DNA of 64,000 bases from Bacillus sp. cl95 (lineage in GTDB: Bacteria; Bacillota; Bacilli; Bacillales; Cytobacillaceae), in contig NZ_FOYF01000002.1 of NCBI RefSeq assembly GCF_900115925.1, positions 1 through 64,000 of the forward strand, written 5' to 3'. The notes under the pieces were generated by a model. That model searched no databases, was not told the DNA's origin, and worked only from the letters and a program-made list of their open reading frames with translations. Shown here piece by piece: positions 1 to 10,746 of this stretch. The position numbers and the translations under genes were made by a program. How positions within the stretch are numbered: the stretch's first letter is position 1; each line of letters begins with the position of its first letter.

Positions 1-1
1 A

Positions 2-78
2 CGGGAAGTAGCTCAGCTTGGTAGAGCACTTGGTTTGGGACCAAGGGGTCGCAGGTTCGAATCCTGTCTTCCCGACCA
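2..78 (+). tRNA. tRNA-Pro (UGG)
   Basis: The acceptor arms CGGGAAG and CTTCCCG pair, the T-loop GGTTCGAATCC is present, and the anticodon loop reads TTTGGGA with anticodon TGG. The CCA end is encoded. It is the first complete tRNA of the cluster; the rRNA operon expected upstream is outside the window. Confidence 0.97.
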
Positions 79-95
79 TTAGTTTTATGATTTAT

Positions 96-171
96 GGGGC
101 CTTAGCTCAGCTGGGAGAGCGCCTGCCTTGCACGCAGGAGGTCAGCGGTTCGATCCCGCTAGGCTCCACCA
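96..171 (+). tRNA. tRNA-Ala (UGC)
   Basis: Canonical cloverleaf with anticodon TGC, acceptor GGGGCCT paired with AGGCTCC, and an encoded CCA end. Confidence 0.97.
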
Positions 172-185
172 TAAATTGAATATTT

Positions 186-262
186 GGCGGTGTAGCTCAG
201 CTGGCTAGAGCATTCGGTTCATACCCGAAAGGTCGTGGGTTCGACTCCCTCCGCCGCTACCA
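186..262 (+). tRNA. tRNA-Met, elongator (CAU)
   Basis: Anticodon CAT in the loop of the elongator-type gene that begins GGCGGTGTAGCTCAG. CCA is encoded. It is told apart from the initiator at 523-596 and from the CAT-anticodon isoleucine tRNA at 310-386 by its body sequence. Confidence 0.95.
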
Positions 263-309
263 AATATCCATTTTTGAATCATTTATTCTAACAGGTGAAA
301 ACCTTAATT

Positions 310-386
310 GGACCTTTAGCTCAGCTGGTTAGAGCAGACGGCTCATAACCGTCCGGTCGTAGGTTCGAGTCCTACAAGGTCCACCA
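310..386 (+). tRNA. tRNA-Ile2 (CAU, lysidine-modified)
   Basis: The anticodon is CAT in the gene, but the body (GGACCTTTAGCTCAG...) is that of the Bacillus isoleucine tRNA for AUA codons, whose C34 is converted to lysidine by TilS. The position directly after elongator Met matches trnB of B. subtilis. CCA is encoded. The identity is inferred from body sequence and order. Confidence 0.85.
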
Positions 387-404
387 AGAACTACTTTTTA
401 TTTC

Positions 405-497
405 GGAGGTATACCCAAGTCCGGCTGAAGGGATCGGTCTTGAAAACCGACAGGCGGGTAACACCGCGCGGGGGTTCGAATCCCTCTACCTCCTCCA
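405..497 (+). tRNA. tRNA-Ser (UGA)
   Basis: Class II tRNA with a long variable arm. Anticodon TGA, acceptor GGAGGTA paired with TACCTCC, encoded CCA. The base at the discriminator position is T. Confidence 0.96.
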
Positions 498-522
498 TTA
501 TTTTCATAATAAATATTATTGT

Positions 523-596
<74 letters not shown>

Positions 597-635
597 TTAA
601 TGTAAGTTATTTTCAAGGAAACTTGAAAAAACTTT

Positions 636-711
636 GGTCCCGTGGTGTAGCGGTTAACATGCCTGCCTGTCACGCAGGAGATCGCCGGTTCGATCCCGGT
701 CGGGACCGCCA
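636..711 (+). tRNA. tRNA-Asp (GUC)
   Basis: Anticodon GTC, acceptor GGTCCCG paired with CGGGACC, CCA encoded. Confidence 0.97.
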
Positions 712-720
712 TATGTTTTT

Positions 721-793
721 GGCTCAGTAGCTCAGTCGGTAGAGCAAAGGACTGAAAATCCTTGTGTCGGCGGTTCGATTCCGTCCTGAGCCA
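721..793 (+). tRNA. tRNA-Phe (GAA)
   Basis: Anticodon loop CTGAAAA with anticodon GAA; acceptor GGCTCAG paired with CTGAGCC. After discriminator A793 the sequence is CCT, so a complete CCA is not encoded. Confidence 0.96.
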
Positions 794-819
794 CCTTATA
801 GAAATTTCAATATTATAAT

Positions 820-896
820 GGCGGTTGTGGCGAAGTGGTTAACGCACCTGATTGTGGTTCAGGCATTCGTGGGTTCGATTCCCATCAGTCGCCCCA
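820..896 (+). tRNA. tRNA-His (GUG)
   Basis: Anticodon GTG. The gene starts with the extra G at position -1 that pairs with C73, a histidine tRNA feature. CCA is encoded. Confidence 0.96.
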
Positions 897-904
897 TTTA
901 TATT

Positions 905-978
905 GCGGGTGTAGTTTAATGGTAAAACCTCAGCCTTCCAAGCTGATGTCGTGAGTTCGATTCTCATCACCCGCTCCA
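905..978 (+). tRNA. tRNA-Gly (UCC)
   Basis: Anticodon TCC, acceptor GCGGGTG paired with CACCCGC, CCA encoded. The D-arm has the short GTTTAATGG form common in Gly tRNAs. Confidence 0.97.
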
Positions 979-982
979 TAAT

Positions 983-1059
<77 letters not shown>

Positions 1060-1096
1060 TTTCATTTTTTTATAAAAATGAAATTTATTTTACTAT

Positions 1097-1171
1097 TCCG
1101 CAGTAGCTCAGTGGTAGAGCATTCGGCTGTTAACCGAACGGTCGTAGGTTCGAGTCCTACCTGCGGAGCCA
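1097..1171 (+). tRNA. tRNA-Asn (GUU)
   Basis: Anticodon GTT, acceptor TCCGCAG paired with CTGCGGA, CCA encoded. Confidence 0.97.
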
Positions 1172-1174
1172 TAT

Positions 1175-1265
1175 GGGGAAGTACTCAAGAGGCTGAAGAG
1201 GCGCCCCTGCTAAGGGTGTAGGTCGGGTAACCGGCGCGAGGGTTCAAATCCCTCCTTCTCCGCCA
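1175..1265 (+). tRNA. tRNA-Ser (GCU)
   Basis: Class II tRNA with long variable arm; anticodon loop CTGCTAA with anticodon GCT; CCA encoded. Confidence 0.96.
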
Positions 1266-1269
1266 TAAA

Positions 1270-1341
1270 GGCCCCTTGGTCAAGCGGTTAAGACACCGCC
1301 CTTTCACGGCGGTAACACGGGTTCGAATCCCGTAGGGGTCA
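1270..1341 (+). tRNA. tRNA-Glu (UUC)
   Basis: Anticodon TTC; acceptor GGCCCCT pairs with AGGGGTC. The discriminator A is followed by TAC, so CCA is not encoded. It is the last gene of the cluster. Confidence 0.96.
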
Positions 1342-1346
1342 TACGA

Positions 1347-1379
1347 AAAAACTGATAGCATAGGCTATCAGTTTTTTTG
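1347..1379 (+). terminator. Terminator of the tRNA cluster
   Basis: Nine-base-pair perfect stem (ACTGATAGC / GCTATCAGT, loop ATAG) followed by a run of seven T. It lies 10 bases after the Glu tRNA. Confidence 0.95.
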
Positions 1380-1561
1380 TGCTTATTTTTTGATTTGGAC
1401 AATATATACTTCTAACAGAGACCATTGCTGCGCGACTAAATGCTTCTATCTCCCTAAATTTAGCTTTCATTTGTCCAAATTTGGAACAAATCAATCCAAT
1501 TCACCACTCAATCTGTCCAGTGTCACGAAAAGTACAAGTATATAGCGATTAACTCGCACAA

Positions 1562-1756
1562 TCAGTCGAATCTCTCATCTCTCTCTTTCAGCTTCTGGCC
1601 AGGATTGTTCAAATCGATCTCAGACAGAAATCCTGGAGAGGGTCCACGAAACATATCGCCCACAGCGAGAATCTTTCCATCAGGTGTATCGAACAAAGGA
1701 GTCCCCAATTCTAGTTCTTTTTCACGTAATAAGAATTCTTCTTCTTTGTTTGCCAT
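1562..1756 (-). CDS. Small acidic protein of unknown function (64 aa)
   Basis: I do not recognise this protein. It is acidic, has no membrane segment, and carries a central hydrophobic and glycine-rich stretch (TPDGKILAVGDMFRGPSPGF). Three in-frame ATG codons stand in a row; the last (1756) is chosen because an AAAGGTGG ribosome site lies about 7 bases upstream, while the first two are too close. It sits alone between the tRNA terminator and the glycogen operon and is transcribed away from glgB. The clear ribosome site makes it likely to be real. Confidence 0.6.
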   Translation of the reverse strand: MANKEEEFLLREKELELGTPLFDTPDGKILAVGDMFRGPSPGFLSEIDLNNPGQKLKERDERFD

Positions 1757-1976
1757 CATCATTCCACCTTTACTTTTATTGTCTTATTTTGTCTAAAAGA
1801 GTTTAAAGATATGTCTATTTGACTTACTTCTCGATGAATGAGGTCGAATTTTGTCCTACCTTAGAAGAAAGTGTCAGAAAACATAAAAAACTATTTAATG
1901 GATTCAAGGGCAAATCAAGGTATTATAGATAAAAGTTATTACTTAGATCGATATTTTTATTGGGACGGGGAGAACC

Positions 1977-3923
1977 ATGGCAGTGAATACACTATTTCCA
2001 ACCGAATATGAATTGTTTTTATTTCATGAGGGGACTTTTTTTCAAAGCCATCGACTATTTGGAGCCCATCTTTTCAAGGATACTGAGAAAGTACGTACTC
2101 GCTTTTGTCTTTGGGCACCAAATGCCAGCAAGGTAAGACTTATTGGTGATTTCAATGGCTGGAATGGATCAGGGTATGAATTAATAAAGGTTAATAACGA
2201 AGGTGTTTGGGTCTTAGCCGTAGAGGAAGACCTTGAGGGACATTTATACAAATATGAAATTACGACGCAAACAGGAGATATTCTTCATAAATCTGATCCA
2301 TACGGTTTTCATTCTGAATTGCGCCCTCATACAGCATCGATTGTTTATTCATTAAGCAATTATGAATGGAACGATCAGAAATGGCTTCAAAAAAAGGAAA
2401 AGAAAAATCCACTTTCAGGTGCAATGACTATTTATGAACTTCATTTAGGGTCGTGGAAAAACAAAGGGGAAGAGAAGTTCTATACGTATAGGGAGCTTGC
2501 ACACACGCTTATTCCTTACATTTTGGAGCAAGGATTTACCCATATCGAAGTATTGCCTCTCGTTGAGCATCCGCTCGACGCATCATGGGGATACCAGGGC
2601 ACAGGTTATTTTTCACCTACATCCCGCTACGGTACACCACATGACTTTATGTATTTCGTTGATCAATGTCACCAGAATGGAATTGGTGTCATTTTGGATT
2701 GGGTACCAGGACATTACTGCAAGGATTCACACGGTTTATATCAATTTGATGGAACACATACGTATTCCTACACAAATGAACAAGATCGTGAAAATTTTGT
2801 ATGGGGTACAGCAAATTTTGATCTTGGGAAAGGTGAAGTTCAAAGTTTCCTTATCTCTAATGCCATGTATTGGTTGGATTATTTTCATATAGATGGATTT
2901 AGAGTCGATGCAGTAGCGAATATCATTTATTGGCCTAATAGAGAAGGAAGAAATGTAAATCGTATCGGAATCGATTTCTTAAAGAAATTGAACAGTGCAG
3001 TAAATGAATTTGACTCTACATGCTTACTCATTGCGGAAGATTCAACTGATTGGCCAAAGGTGACGACTCCCGTTGAGTACGGAGGTCTTGGATTTACATA
3101 CAAGTGGAATATGGGCTGGATGAACGATGTTCTTGACTATATGGAAACAGAGCCAGAACAGAGAAGACACTGTCATTCAAAATTGACCTTTTCCCTTATG
3201 TACGCATTCAGTGAAAATTTTGTCTTGCCCTTTTCCCATGATGAAGTCGTACACGGAAAAAAATCACTGTTGGATAAGATGCCAGGAGAATATAACGAGA
3301 AGTTTGCTCAATTGCGTTTGCTGCTAGGATATATGATGGCCCATCCAGGGAAGAAGCTGCTTTTTATGGGCGGGGAATTTGGTCAATTCATCGAGTGGAA
3401 TGAAAGAAATCAACTCGATTGGAATTTATTTAATTATGACATGCATTTTAGATTGAATGCATATGTTAGAGAGTTGCTTAAAATTTATAAGAACGCCAAA
3501 CCCTTATTTGAATTGGATCAACTTCAAGAAGGTTTTGAATGGATAGATGTTAATAACGCGGATCAATCCATTCTTTCTTTTATTAGAAAAGGTCGAAAAC
3601 CAGAAGACTTCCTCGTAGTCATCGGAAATTTCACCAACCGATCTTATGAAAAGTACAGGGTTGGTGTCCCCGTTCAATGCAACTATCGGGAGATTATCAA
3701 CAGTGACAAAGACGGATATGGGGGAACCGGAGTTGTTAACAAAAAAGTGATTTCTAGTTCAGATCATCCTTTTCATGGAAAGCCGTATTCCTTAGAATTG
3801 AACGTTCCGCCATTTGGAATTGTGATATTAAGACCTGTTAAACATCGAAAGGAGCGAATCGGAAATGGTAAAGAAGAAGTGCGTAGCCATGCTGTTGGCA
3901 GGAGGTCAAGGAAGCAGACTTAA
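1977..3923 (+). CDS. glgB: 1,4-alpha-glucan branching enzyme GlgB
   Basis: Cuts alpha-1,4 glucan chains and re-attaches them as alpha-1,6 branches during glycogen synthesis. At 648 aa it is about 20 aa longer than the B. subtilis enzyme as I recall it. A CBM48-type N-terminal domain (about residues 25-115) is followed by a GH13 barrel. Visible active-site motifs are [10 protein letters not shown] with the nucleophile Asp311, [10 protein letters not shown] with the acid Glu354, and [12 protein letters not shown] with Asp422. The ATG follows a GGGGAG site. First gene of glgBCDAP; its last 59 bases overlap glgC, so the basic C-terminal tail is encoded by DNA that also encodes the GlgC nucleotide loop. 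Confidence 0.97.
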   Translation: MAVNTLFPTEYELFLFHEGTFFQSHRLFGAHLFKDTEKVRTRFCLWAPNASKVRLIGDFNGWNGSGYELIKVNNEGVWVLAVEEDLEGHLYKYEITTQTGDILHKSDPYGFHSELRPHTASIVYSLSNYEWNDQKWLQKKEKKNPLSGAMTIYELHLGSWKNKGEEKFYTYRELAHTLIPYILEQGFTHIEVLPLVEHPLDASWGYQGTGYFSPTSRYGTPHDFMYFVDQCHQNGIGVILDWVPGHYCKDSHGLYQFDGTHTYSYTNEQDRENFVWGTANFDLGKGEVQSFLISNAMYWLDYFHIDGFRVDAVANIIYWPNREGRNVNRIGIDFLKKLNSAVNEFDSTCLLIAEDSTDWPKVTTPVEYGGLGFTYKWNMGWMNDVLDYMETEPEQRRHCHSKLTFSLMYAFSENFVLPFSHDEVVHGKKSLLDKMPGEYNEKFAQLRLLLGYMMAHPGKKLLFMGGEFGQFIEWNERNQLDWNLFNYDMHFRLNAYVRELLKIYKNAKPLFELDQLQEGFEWIDVNNADQSILSFIRKGRKPEDFLVVIGNFTNRSYEKYRVGVPVQCNYREIINSDKDGYGGTGVVNKKVISSSDHPFHGKPYSLELNVPPFGIVILRPVKHRKERIGNGKEEVRSHAVGRRSRKQT

Positions 3924-5013
3924 TTCTTTGACGAAGAACTTAGCTAAACCAGCAGTACCTTTTGGAGGTAAGTACAGAATTATCGATTTTACATTAAGTA
4001 ATTGTACGAATTCAGGTATTGATACGGTAGGCGTCCTTACTCAGTATCAACCGCTTGTTCTAAATTCATATATTGGAATCGGAAGTGCTTGGGATTTAGA
4101 TCGTAAGGATGGCGGTGTCACTGTATTGCCTCCTTATACAGAATCTTCAGAGATGAAATGGTATACAGGGACAGCAAGTGCGATTTACCAAAACTTAAAT
4201 TACTTAACTCAATATGATCCTGAGTACGTGTTGATCCTTTCAGGTGACCATATTTATAAAATGAACTATGAATATATGCTCGAATACCATATTTCGAAAA
4301 GAGCAGATGTGACGATCTCTGTTATCGAAGTTCCTTGGGAGGAAACGGACCGATTCGGAATTATGAACACGGATGCTGAATTGAACATTACAGAGTTTGA
4401 GGAAAAGCCTAAACATGCGAAAAACAATTTAGCTTCAATGGGCATTTATATTTTTAACTGGAAGGTTTTAAGAGAATACCTTATTCGTGACGAACAAAAT
4501 CCAAATTCAAGTCATGACTTCGGCAAGGATATTATCCCTATGCTTTTAAAAGAAGGGAAAAAGCTTTCAGCCTATCCTTTTAAAGGTTATTGGAAAGATG
4601 TCGGTACTGTAAAAAGCTTATGGGAAGCCAATATGGATTTACTTAATGAAGAAAGTGAATTGAATCTGTTTGACTACGACTGGAGAATTTACACGGTCAA
4701 TCCTAATCAGCCGCCTCAATATATTTCGCCTGAAGCAGAAGTAGTGGAATCACTTGTGAATGAAGGATGCATGATTGAAGGGAAAATCGAGAAGTCTGTC
4801 CTTTTCCAAGGTGTTAAGGTCCATAAGGGAGCTTTTGTAAAAGAATCAGTTGTGATGCCAGATGCGGTCATCGGTAACAATGTGGTCATTGAGAGAGCCA
4901 TTGTGCCTCAAAACATTACCATACCGGATGGAACGATCATTCGTTCTAAAGAAAACGAAGACATCATTCTCATTAACGAAGACATGCTGAAAGAATTATC
5001 TTCTTCATTCTAA
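3865..5013 (+). CDS. glgC: Glucose-1-phosphate adenylyltransferase, catalytic subunit GlgC
   Basis: Makes ADP-glucose from glucose-1-phosphate and ATP, the committed step of glycogen synthesis. 382 aa. The N-terminal nucleotidyltransferase domain has the LAGGQGSRL loop (residues 11-19), a [15 protein letters not shown] segment and [11 protein letters not shown] near residues 125-135. The C-terminal third is a left-handed beta-helix with hexapeptide repeats. The ATG lies behind GGAG and inside the end of glgB, pointing to translational coupling. It probably works as a heteromer with the neighbouring GlgD. Confidence 0.97.
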   Translation: MVKKKCVAMLLAGGQGSRLNSLTKNLAKPAVPFGGKYRIIDFTLSNCTNSGIDTVGVLTQYQPLVLNSYIGIGSAWDLDRKDGGVTVLPPYTESSEMKWYTGTASAIYQNLNYLTQYDPEYVLILSGDHIYKMNYEYMLEYHISKRADVTISVIEVPWEETDRFGIMNTDAELNITEFEEKPKHAKNNLASMGIYIFNWKVLREYLIRDEQNPNSSHDFGKDIIPMLLKEGKKLSAYPFKGYWKDVGTVKSLWEANMDLLNEESELNLFDYDWRIYTVNPNQPPQYISPEAEVVESLVNEGCMIEGKIEKSVLFQGVKVHKGAFVKESVVMPDAVIGNNVVIERAIVPQNITIPDGTIIRSKENEDIILINEDMLKELSSSF

Positions 5014-5036
5014 AAGTATCCGGAGGGAATTTAACG

Positions 5037-6065
5037 ATGAACAAACAGTTATTAGGTGTAATAGATGCCACAACAACTCATGACAATTTAAAAGAAATGA
5101 CGACGCACCGTTCACTTGCAGCACTACCTATTGGTGGTCGTTATCGCTTAATCGATTTCGTCCTTTCCAATATGGTGAACTCAGGCATTCGAAGTGTTGC
5201 GATATTTCCTAATGCACAAAATCGCTCCTTAATGGATCATCTAGGATCAGGGAAAAATTGGGATTTAAACAGGAAGCGTGATGGATTATTTTTCTTTCCA
5301 TCGACAAATGTGGCGGGCAGTGGCACGGGAATCGGCTGCTTTGAACACTATTCTGCTAATCTTGATTATTTTTACCGAAGCACACAAAAATATGCTTTAA
5401 TTACGAATTGCTTCACTGTATTCAATATGGACTTTGGGCCAATGCTCGATATGCATGTTGCTTCTGGTTGTGATATTACAGAAGCTGTTAATGATAAAGG
5501 TTCAATGCAATTGTATCTCATTAAAACATCGCTCTTAATACAATTGCTCGAAAATAGAAAAGCGACCGGATATACGTGTATGCGCGATGTTGTAACGGAC
5601 CTGCAACAGCCTTACCGCATTTGCCACTATAAATATAATGGTTTTGTCTCCATGATTGACTCTGTTGAGACATATTTCAAAACGAGTATGAATCTTTTAA
5701 ATCCTCAAATTTGGAACAGCTTATTCTTGAAAGAACGACCAATTTTCACGAAAGTAAAAGATGAACCACCAACGCGATACTTAAAAGGCTCCAAAGTTCA
5801 AAATGCAATGATTGCAAATGGATGCCAAATTGATGGCATTGTTGAAAATAGCATTATTTCACGCGGGGTGAAGATTGGAAAAGGAACGCATATCAAGAAT
5901 AGTATTATTATGCAAAAATGCAATATTGGTGAAAATTGTGTGTTAGACACGGTAATAATGGATAAAGATGTAAAAGTGGAGGCGGAGAACATAATCATTG
6001 GAAACTTACAATCTCCGTTTGTAATCGAAAAAGGTACGATACAAGGAGCGCTGATGAACAAGTGA
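5037..6065 (+). CDS. glgD: GlgD, regulatory subunit of ADP-glucose pyrophosphorylase
   Basis: 342 aa and homologous to GlgC, but it lacks the GGxGxRL nucleotide loop: residues 8-30 run through IDATTTHDN instead. The [20 protein letters not shown] segment and the C-terminal hexapeptide helix are kept. In Bacillus and Geobacillus GlgD is a non-catalytic partner that raises GlgC activity. Preceded by GGAGGGAAT; it overlaps the glgA start by four bases (GTGA). Confidence 0.94.
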   Translation: MNKQLLGVIDATTTHDNLKEMTTHRSLAALPIGGRYRLIDFVLSNMVNSGIRSVAIFPNAQNRSLMDHLGSGKNWDLNRKRDGLFFFPSTNVAGSGTGIGCFEHYSANLDYFYRSTQKYALITNCFTVFNMDFGPMLDMHVASGCDITEAVNDKGSMQLYLIKTSLLIQLLENRKATGYTCMRDVVTDLQQPYRICHYKYNGFVSMIDSVETYFKTSMNLLNPQIWNSLFLKERPIFTKVKDEPPTRYLKGSKVQNAMIANGCQIDGIVENSIISRGVKIGKGTHIKNSIIMQKCNIGENCVLDTVIMDKDVKVEAENIIIGNLQSPFVIEKGTIQGALMNK

Positions 6066-7510
6066 AGGTTTTATTTGCAGTTTCCGAATGTGTTCCGTTT
6101 GTAAAATCAGGAGGGCTTGCCGACGTTGCAGGCTCTCTTCCAAAGGAATTGAAGAAGCTTGGCACTGACGTAAGAGTGATTTTACCTAAGTATGGAATGA
6201 TTCCAGACACTTATAAGAAACAAATGAAAAAGGTAAAAGAATTCACGGTTTCTGTTGGATGGAGAAATCAATATTGTGGAATCGAGGAACTCACCTTACA
6301 GGGAGTTACTTTTTATTTTGTTGATAATGAGTATTATTTCAACAGGAATCAATTATACGGAGACTATGACGACGGAGAGCGCTTTGCGTTTTTTAACAGA
6401 GCTGTCTTGGAAAGTTTGGAGAAACTAGACTTTTTCCCAGATGTGCTTCATTGTCATGATTGGCATACTGCCATGGTGCCTTATCTACTGAGGACAGAGT
6501 ATTATAGACGCAAGAATTATGGTGGAATACGAACTGTGTTTACGATTCATAATCTACAGTTTCAGGGCATATTCCCTAAAGTGATTCTTGGAGAGTTACT
6601 TGGACTAGATGACAGTGAATTCCAGCCTGAGAAATTGGAGTTTTACGGCAATGTGAATTTCATGAAGGGTGCACTTGTCTCCGCAGACAAGATTACGACT
6701 GTAAGTCCAACGTACAAGAATGAAATACAAACCGAGTTTTACGGAGAAAAGCTCGATGGGATTTTAAGAGGGCGTGAAGAAGATTTAATCGGGATTCTTA
6801 ATGGAATCGATGAAGATTTTTATAATCCCTCATCCGATCCATCTCTAAAAGCTAAATACTCTGTTAGAAACATAGAAAAGAAAGTCATGAACAAAATAGA
6901 AGTTCAAAAACTTTTTGAGCTTCCCGAGAACGCTGATGTACCGTTAATGACGATGATCACAAGACTGACAAAGCAAAAGGGACTTGATCTTGTTAAATGT
7001 GTTCTCCCAGAAATTTTAGCAGAGGATATTCAATTTGCGATTCTTGGGACGGGGGACAAAGAGTATGAACAGTACTTTTTGGAAATGGCGTCCCAATATC
7101 CAGATAAGCTAAAAGTCTATATCGGTTTTGATGAAGAGTTAGCACACAAGTTATATGCAGGTTCTGATATGTTCTTAATGCCTTCACTGTTTGAACCTTG
7201 TGGCTTAGGCCAGATCATTGCCATGAAATATGGTTCTGTTCCAATAGTGCGTGAAACGGGAGGATTGAACGATACGGTTCAGGCATGGGATGAATTCAAA
7301 ATGAAGGGGAATGGATTCTCTTTCGGCAATTTTAATGCTCATGATATGCTTTATACGGTCCGTAGAGCAGTTCAATTTTATCATGGGAAGGATTGGTCCA
7401 AGATTGTGGAAGCGAGCATGAAGATGGACTACAGTTGGGCTAATTCCGCCTTTCAATATAGTCAGCTTTATGCGGAACTTGTTGCAAGGAGTGAGACCCA
7501 TGTTTTCTAA
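6062..7510 (+). CDS. glgA: Glycogen synthase GlgA
   Basis: Transfers glucose from ADP-glucose to the non-reducing end of alpha-1,4 glucan. 482 aa, GT5 family with GT-B fold. The ADP-glucose motif KSGGLADV covers residues 15-22, and the C-terminal domain has [15 protein letters not shown] and [10 protein letters not shown]. The start is GTG, overlapping the glgD stop; the GGAG is about 14 bases upstream, a long spacing compatible with coupled re-initiation. The first residues (MKVLFAVSE) match the family start. Confidence 0.96.
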   Translation: MKVLFAVSECVPFVKSGGLADVAGSLPKELKKLGTDVRVILPKYGMIPDTYKKQMKKVKEFTVSVGWRNQYCGIEELTLQGVTFYFVDNEYYFNRNQLYGDYDDGERFAFFNRAVLESLEKLDFFPDVLHCHDWHTAMVPYLLRTEYYRRKNYGGIRTVFTIHNLQFQGIFPKVILGELLGLDDSEFQPEKLEFYGNVNFMKGALVSADKITTVSPTYKNEIQTEFYGEKLDGILRGREEDLIGILNGIDEDFYNPSSDPSLKAKYSVRNIEKKVMNKIEVQKLFELPENADVPLMTMITRLTKQKGLDLVKCVLPEILAEDIQFAILGTGDKEYEQYFLEMASQYPDKLKVYIGFDEELAHKLYAGSDMFLMPSLFEPCGLGQIIAMKYGSVPIVRETGGLNDTVQAWDEFKMKGNGFSFGNFNAHDMLYTVRRAVQFYHGKDWSKIVEASMKMDYSWANSAFQYSQLYAELVARSETHVF

Positions 7511-9908
7511 TAAGGAACAATTCAAAGAAGCTTTCCTGCAAAGGGTAGAGATGGCTTGTGGGAAAAGCTTTGTGGAGAGTACGAAGTGTGATCAATTCCA
7601 GACGTTAGGAAATATGGTAAGGGAGCACGTGAGCAGGGATTGGATCAAGACGAATGAAAACTATCGGACTTCTAAGGAAAAACAAGTTTATTATTTATCG
7701 ATAGAATATTTGCTTGGCAGGCTTCTGCGAGTAAATTTGATGAATGCCGGAATTGAAAGTGTAGTGGAGGAAGGGCTGCAAGAGCTTGGAATCTCTTTGG
7801 ATGATTTGGAAGACATTGAAGCAGATGCAGGGCTTGGAAACGGAGGGTTAGGTAGGCTAGCTGCCTGTTTCCTCGATTCACTTGCTTCCCAAGGTCTTCC
7901 AGGTCATGGGTGTGGAATCCGCTATAAGCATGGTCTTTTTGAGCAAAAGATGGTGAATGGCTATCAAGTAGAGTTGCCAGAACAGTGGCTAAAGCAGGGG
8001 AATGTATGGGAAGTACGTAAAGCTGATTTGGCTGTGAAGGTTCCTTTTTGGGGAAAAATAGAAAGCAGGCTTGAAAATGGCCGATTAATGTTCAGCCATG
8101 TGCATGAAGAAGCAATTATGGCTGTACCTTATGATATGCCTGTCGTCGGTTTCAATACGAATACTGTGAATACATTGAGGCTCTGGAGTGCAGAACCAGC
8201 ATCCTTTCCAACTGATAAAGACGTTTTGAAGTATAAGCGGGAAACAGAGGCCATATCTGAATTTTTATATCCAGATGATACACATGATGAAGGGAAGATC
8301 CTTCGTCTAAAGCAGCAATATTTTCTTGTTTCAGCAAGCATTCAATCGATCGTTAAAAGATTTAGAAAACAGTACGGGAAACTAGATCAGTTTCATCATC
8401 ATATTTGTATCCATATCAATGATACTCATCCGGTATTGGCCATCCCCGAACTGATGAGGATACTAATAGATGAAGAAGGTTTTGATTGGGAACACGCCTG
8501 GTATATTACGAGTAATACAGTATCATATACAAATCATACAACATTGTCAGAAGCTCTTGAAAAATGGCCAATCCATCTCTTTCAATCATTAATGCCACGG
8601 ATTTATATGATCGTTGAAGAAATCAATGAGCGTTTTTGCAAGGAACTGTGGGAGGAAAAGCCAGGTGATTGGCAAAGAATCGAGAATCTTGCCATCATTG
8701 CCCATGGTCAAGTGAAGATGGCCCATCTTGCCATTGTCGGGAGCTTTAGTGTGAATGGCGTTGCCGCCCTCCACACCGAAATTCTAAAAAAACGTGAGAT
8801 GAATGATTTTTACAATGTGTTTCCCGAAAAGTTTAATAATAAAACGAACGGAATCACGCATCGCCGTTGGCTGTTAAAAGCAAATCCAAAGCTTGCAGGA
8901 CTCATTACCGATTCTATCGGGTCTCGTTGGATTCACGAACCCGAAGATTTTAAGAGACTGCTAGAATACAAGAATGATCCATCTTTTCTTGAAGAATTGC
9001 AAAGAATTAAGGGATTGAACAAACAGCGTCTTGCAAAAATCATTGAGCAACAGAACGGAATTTCAGTCGATGTGCACTCAATATTTGATGTGCATGTCAA
9101 ACGTTTGCACGCATATAAGCGTCAGCTATTAAATGTACTTCACATTATGTTCCTTTATAATCGCCTTAAAGAGGATGCAAATTATTCAATGCCTCCGCGT
9201 ACATTTATTTTTGGGGCGAAAGCTTCTCCAGGTTATTATTATGCAAAAAAGATCATCAAGTTGATCAATACGCTGGCGCATAAGGTAAACAATGATCCTA
9301 AAGTTTCAGAGAAAATAAAAGTTGTCTTTTTGGAGAATTATAGAGTGTCACTCGCAGAAAAGATTTTTCCGGCTGCGGATGTAAGCGAACAAATCTCCAC
9401 AGCGAGTAAAGAAGCTTCTGGTACAGGGAATATGAAGTTCATGATGAACGGAGCATTGACCATAGGCACTATGGATGGGGCAAATGTTGAGATTTTTGAA
9501 AGAGTAGGCGCGAACAATATTTTCACCTTTGGATTATCAGCAGATGAAGTTTTAGGATATTACCAAAATGGTGGCTATTATTCTCGGGAGTATTATCAAC
9601 ATGATTCAAGGATTCGTCTTGTTGTCGACCAACTTGTGAATGGCTTTTTTCCAGATGTTTACGATGAATTCGAACCCATTTTCGATTCTTTATTGGATGA
9701 AAATGATCAATACTTTGTGTTGAAAGACTTTTCTGGATATGCAGAAGCACAACAGCGGCTTGGAGAAGAATATTTAGACCAACGTGAATGGGCAAAGAAG
9801 AGCCTAGTAAATATCGCGCAATCAGGATATTTTTCAAGTGACCGTACAATCATGGATTATGCAGAGGATATTTGGAAGGTCAGTTCTGTTTCTTCCTTAA
9901 TCAAATAG
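7500..9908 (+). CDS. glgP: Glycogen phosphorylase GlgP
   Basis: Releases glucose-1-phosphate from glycogen chains. 802 aa, GT35 family, pyridoxal-phosphate dependent. The cofactor lysine is in [20 protein letters not shown] (Lys646). The N-terminal half has YLLGRLL and [20 protein letters not shown] longer reading frame begins at 7470 inside glgA, but the ATG at 7500 has an AAGGAGTGAG site in the right place. It overlaps glgA by 11 bases and is the last gene of the operon, followed by a strong terminator. Confidence 0.96.
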   Translation: MFSNKEQFKEAFLQRVEMACGKSFVESTKCDQFQTLGNMVREHVSRDWIKTNENYRTSKEKQVYYLSIEYLLGRLLRVNLMNAGIESVVEEGLQELGISLDDLEDIEADAGLGNGGLGRLAACFLDSLASQGLPGHGCGIRYKHGLFEQKMVNGYQVELPEQWLKQGNVWEVRKADLAVKVPFWGKIESRLENGRLMFSHVHEEAIMAVPYDMPVVGFNTNTVNTLRLWSAEPASFPTDKDVLKYKRETEAISEFLYPDDTHDEGKILRLKQQYFLVSASIQSIVKRFRKQYGKLDQFHHHICIHINDTHPVLAIPELMRILIDEEGFDWEHAWYITSNTVSYTNHTTLSEALEKWPIHLFQSLMPRIYMIVEEINERFCKELWEEKPGDWQRIENLAIIAHGQVKMAHLAIVGSFSVNGVAALHTEILKKREMNDFYNVFPEKFNNKTNGITHRRWLLKANPKLAGLITDSIGSRWIHEPEDFKRLLEYKNDPSFLEELQRIKGLNKQRLAKIIEQQNGISVDVHSIFDVHVKRLHAYKRQLLNVLHIMFLYNRLKEDANYSMPPRTFIFGAKASPGYYYAKKIIKLINTLAHKVNNDPKVSEKIKVVFLENYRVSLAEKIFPAADVSEQISTASKEASGTGNMKFMMNGALTIGTMDGANVEIFERVGANNIFTFGLSADEVLGYYQNGGYYSREYYQHDSRIRLVVDQLVNGFFPDVYDEFEPIFDSLLDENDQYFVLKDFSGYAEAQQRLGEEYLDQREWAKKSLVNIAQSGYFSSDRTIMDYAEDIWKVSSVSSLIK

Positions 9909-9953
9909 AAGAAGGTGTCCTAAAAGTTATACTATTAGGACACCTTCTTTTGT
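9909..9953 (+). terminator. Terminator of the glgBCDAP operon
   Basis: Thirteen-base-pair stem (GAAGGTGTCCTAA / TTAGGACACCTTC) followed by a T-rich tail. Confidence 0.95.
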
Positions 9954-10043
9954 TTTGAAAATGTGATAATGTGCAAATTCTAAGTGAATGGGGAATTTTT
10001 TAAGGGAATAGAAGAACAAATTGGGGACAGTGCATTGGTGATT

Positions 10044-10163
10044 AGTACTTCATAAGCATGGTGAAGTACTATTCTCGCTTATGTTTTTTGGGAAAAGTAC
10101 TTCATAAGCATGATGAAGAACAAATCTCGCTTATGTTTTCGAGGAAAAGTACTTCATAAGCGA
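10044..10163. repeat. 52-bp tandem repeat, about 2.3 copies
   Basis: Units begin AGTACTTCATAAGCATG at 10044, 10096 and 10148 (truncated), exactly 52 bases apart. Each full unit also holds CATAAGC and GCTTATG, an internal inverted repeat. It lies between the glgP and tspO terminators. The rest of this 300-base intergenic stretch shows no gene. Confidence 0.9.
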
Positions 10164-10208
10164 AAAAAAACAAATTAATAGGTGGAATCCACTCTACATA
10201 GTTCGCGG

Positions 10209-10260
10209 AAGAAAAAAAACTGACTCAAGAGATCGTTATTAACGACCTTTTGAGTCAGCG
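10209..10260 (-). terminator. Terminator of yteA-tspO
   Basis: Stem CTGACTCAA / TTGAGTCAG with an inner GGTCGTTAA / TTAACGATC extension. On the minus strand it is followed by a run of eight T, just past the tspO stop. Confidence 0.9.
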
Positions 10261-10272
10261 TCTTTTTGTTGC

Positions 10273-10746
10273 TCATTTATTCAGTGAATAGATGGTATAC
10301 GCTAAATAAGTTGCAAAAGAACTCCATAGCACATATGGGACTAATAGCATGGAAACTGTTTTTGATTTCTTAGCACTAGAGAAAACGAGCATCAATGAGG
10401 TGAGCGCTACGAATACACAGTCAACGGTAGCTAACCATAAATTCTTCATATTGAACTGGAAGAAGCTAAAAGCTTGATTGAAAATGTAGTTAATAACTAA
10501 AAGCCAATAGTAATTGCCTCCGTCCTTCCCGAAATTCGTTTTTCTAGCTACCAGGACAGTCGCTAGAGAAATCAATCCGAAAAGGACTGCCCAAATGATG
10601 CCGATACCTTGTCCAGAAGGAGTCCAAGACGGTTTTTTTAAGGAAGCATACCATTCCTTATCAATAGGAAAAAGAAACCCTGCGAGAGAAAATAAGGCAT
10701 AGACAATTACAAATAGGCCAACTTCTTTCTTACGGGGAAATCTCAT
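10273..10746 (-). CDS. tspO: TspO/MBR family tryptophan-rich membrane protein
   Basis: 157 aa with five predicted membrane helices and the family signatures WTPSGQGIGIIWAVLFGLIS and NYIFNQAFSFFQF. TspO proteins bind porphyrins and other tetrapyrroles; in bacteria the physiological role is debated (stress, porphyrin breakdown). The start ATG overlaps the yteA stop as ATGA, so the two genes are very likely translationally coupled. B. subtilis calls it ytaB. Confidence 0.93.
   Translation of the reverse strand: MRFPRKKEVGLFVIVYALFSLAGFLFPIDKEWYASLKKPSWTPSGQGIGIIWAVLFGLISLATVLVARKTNFGKDGGNYYWLLVINYIFNQAFSFFQFNMKNLWLATVDCVFVALTSLMLVFSSAKKSKTVSMLLVPYVLWSSFATYLAYTIYSLNK

Noticed and set aside
1605-1796. 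63-aa frame on the plus strand opposite the 64-aa gene
   Set aside because: No ribosome site; it is the shadow of the minus-strand gene.
1860-1976. Promoter of the glycogen operon (SigE in B. subtilis)
   Set aside because: TTCAAG-N17-TAGATA and several CATA motifs were considered, but none is a good match to SigA or SigE.
5037-6065. glgD as a second catalytic GlgC
   Set aside because: The nucleotide-binding GGxGxRL loop is absent, which is normal for GlgD.
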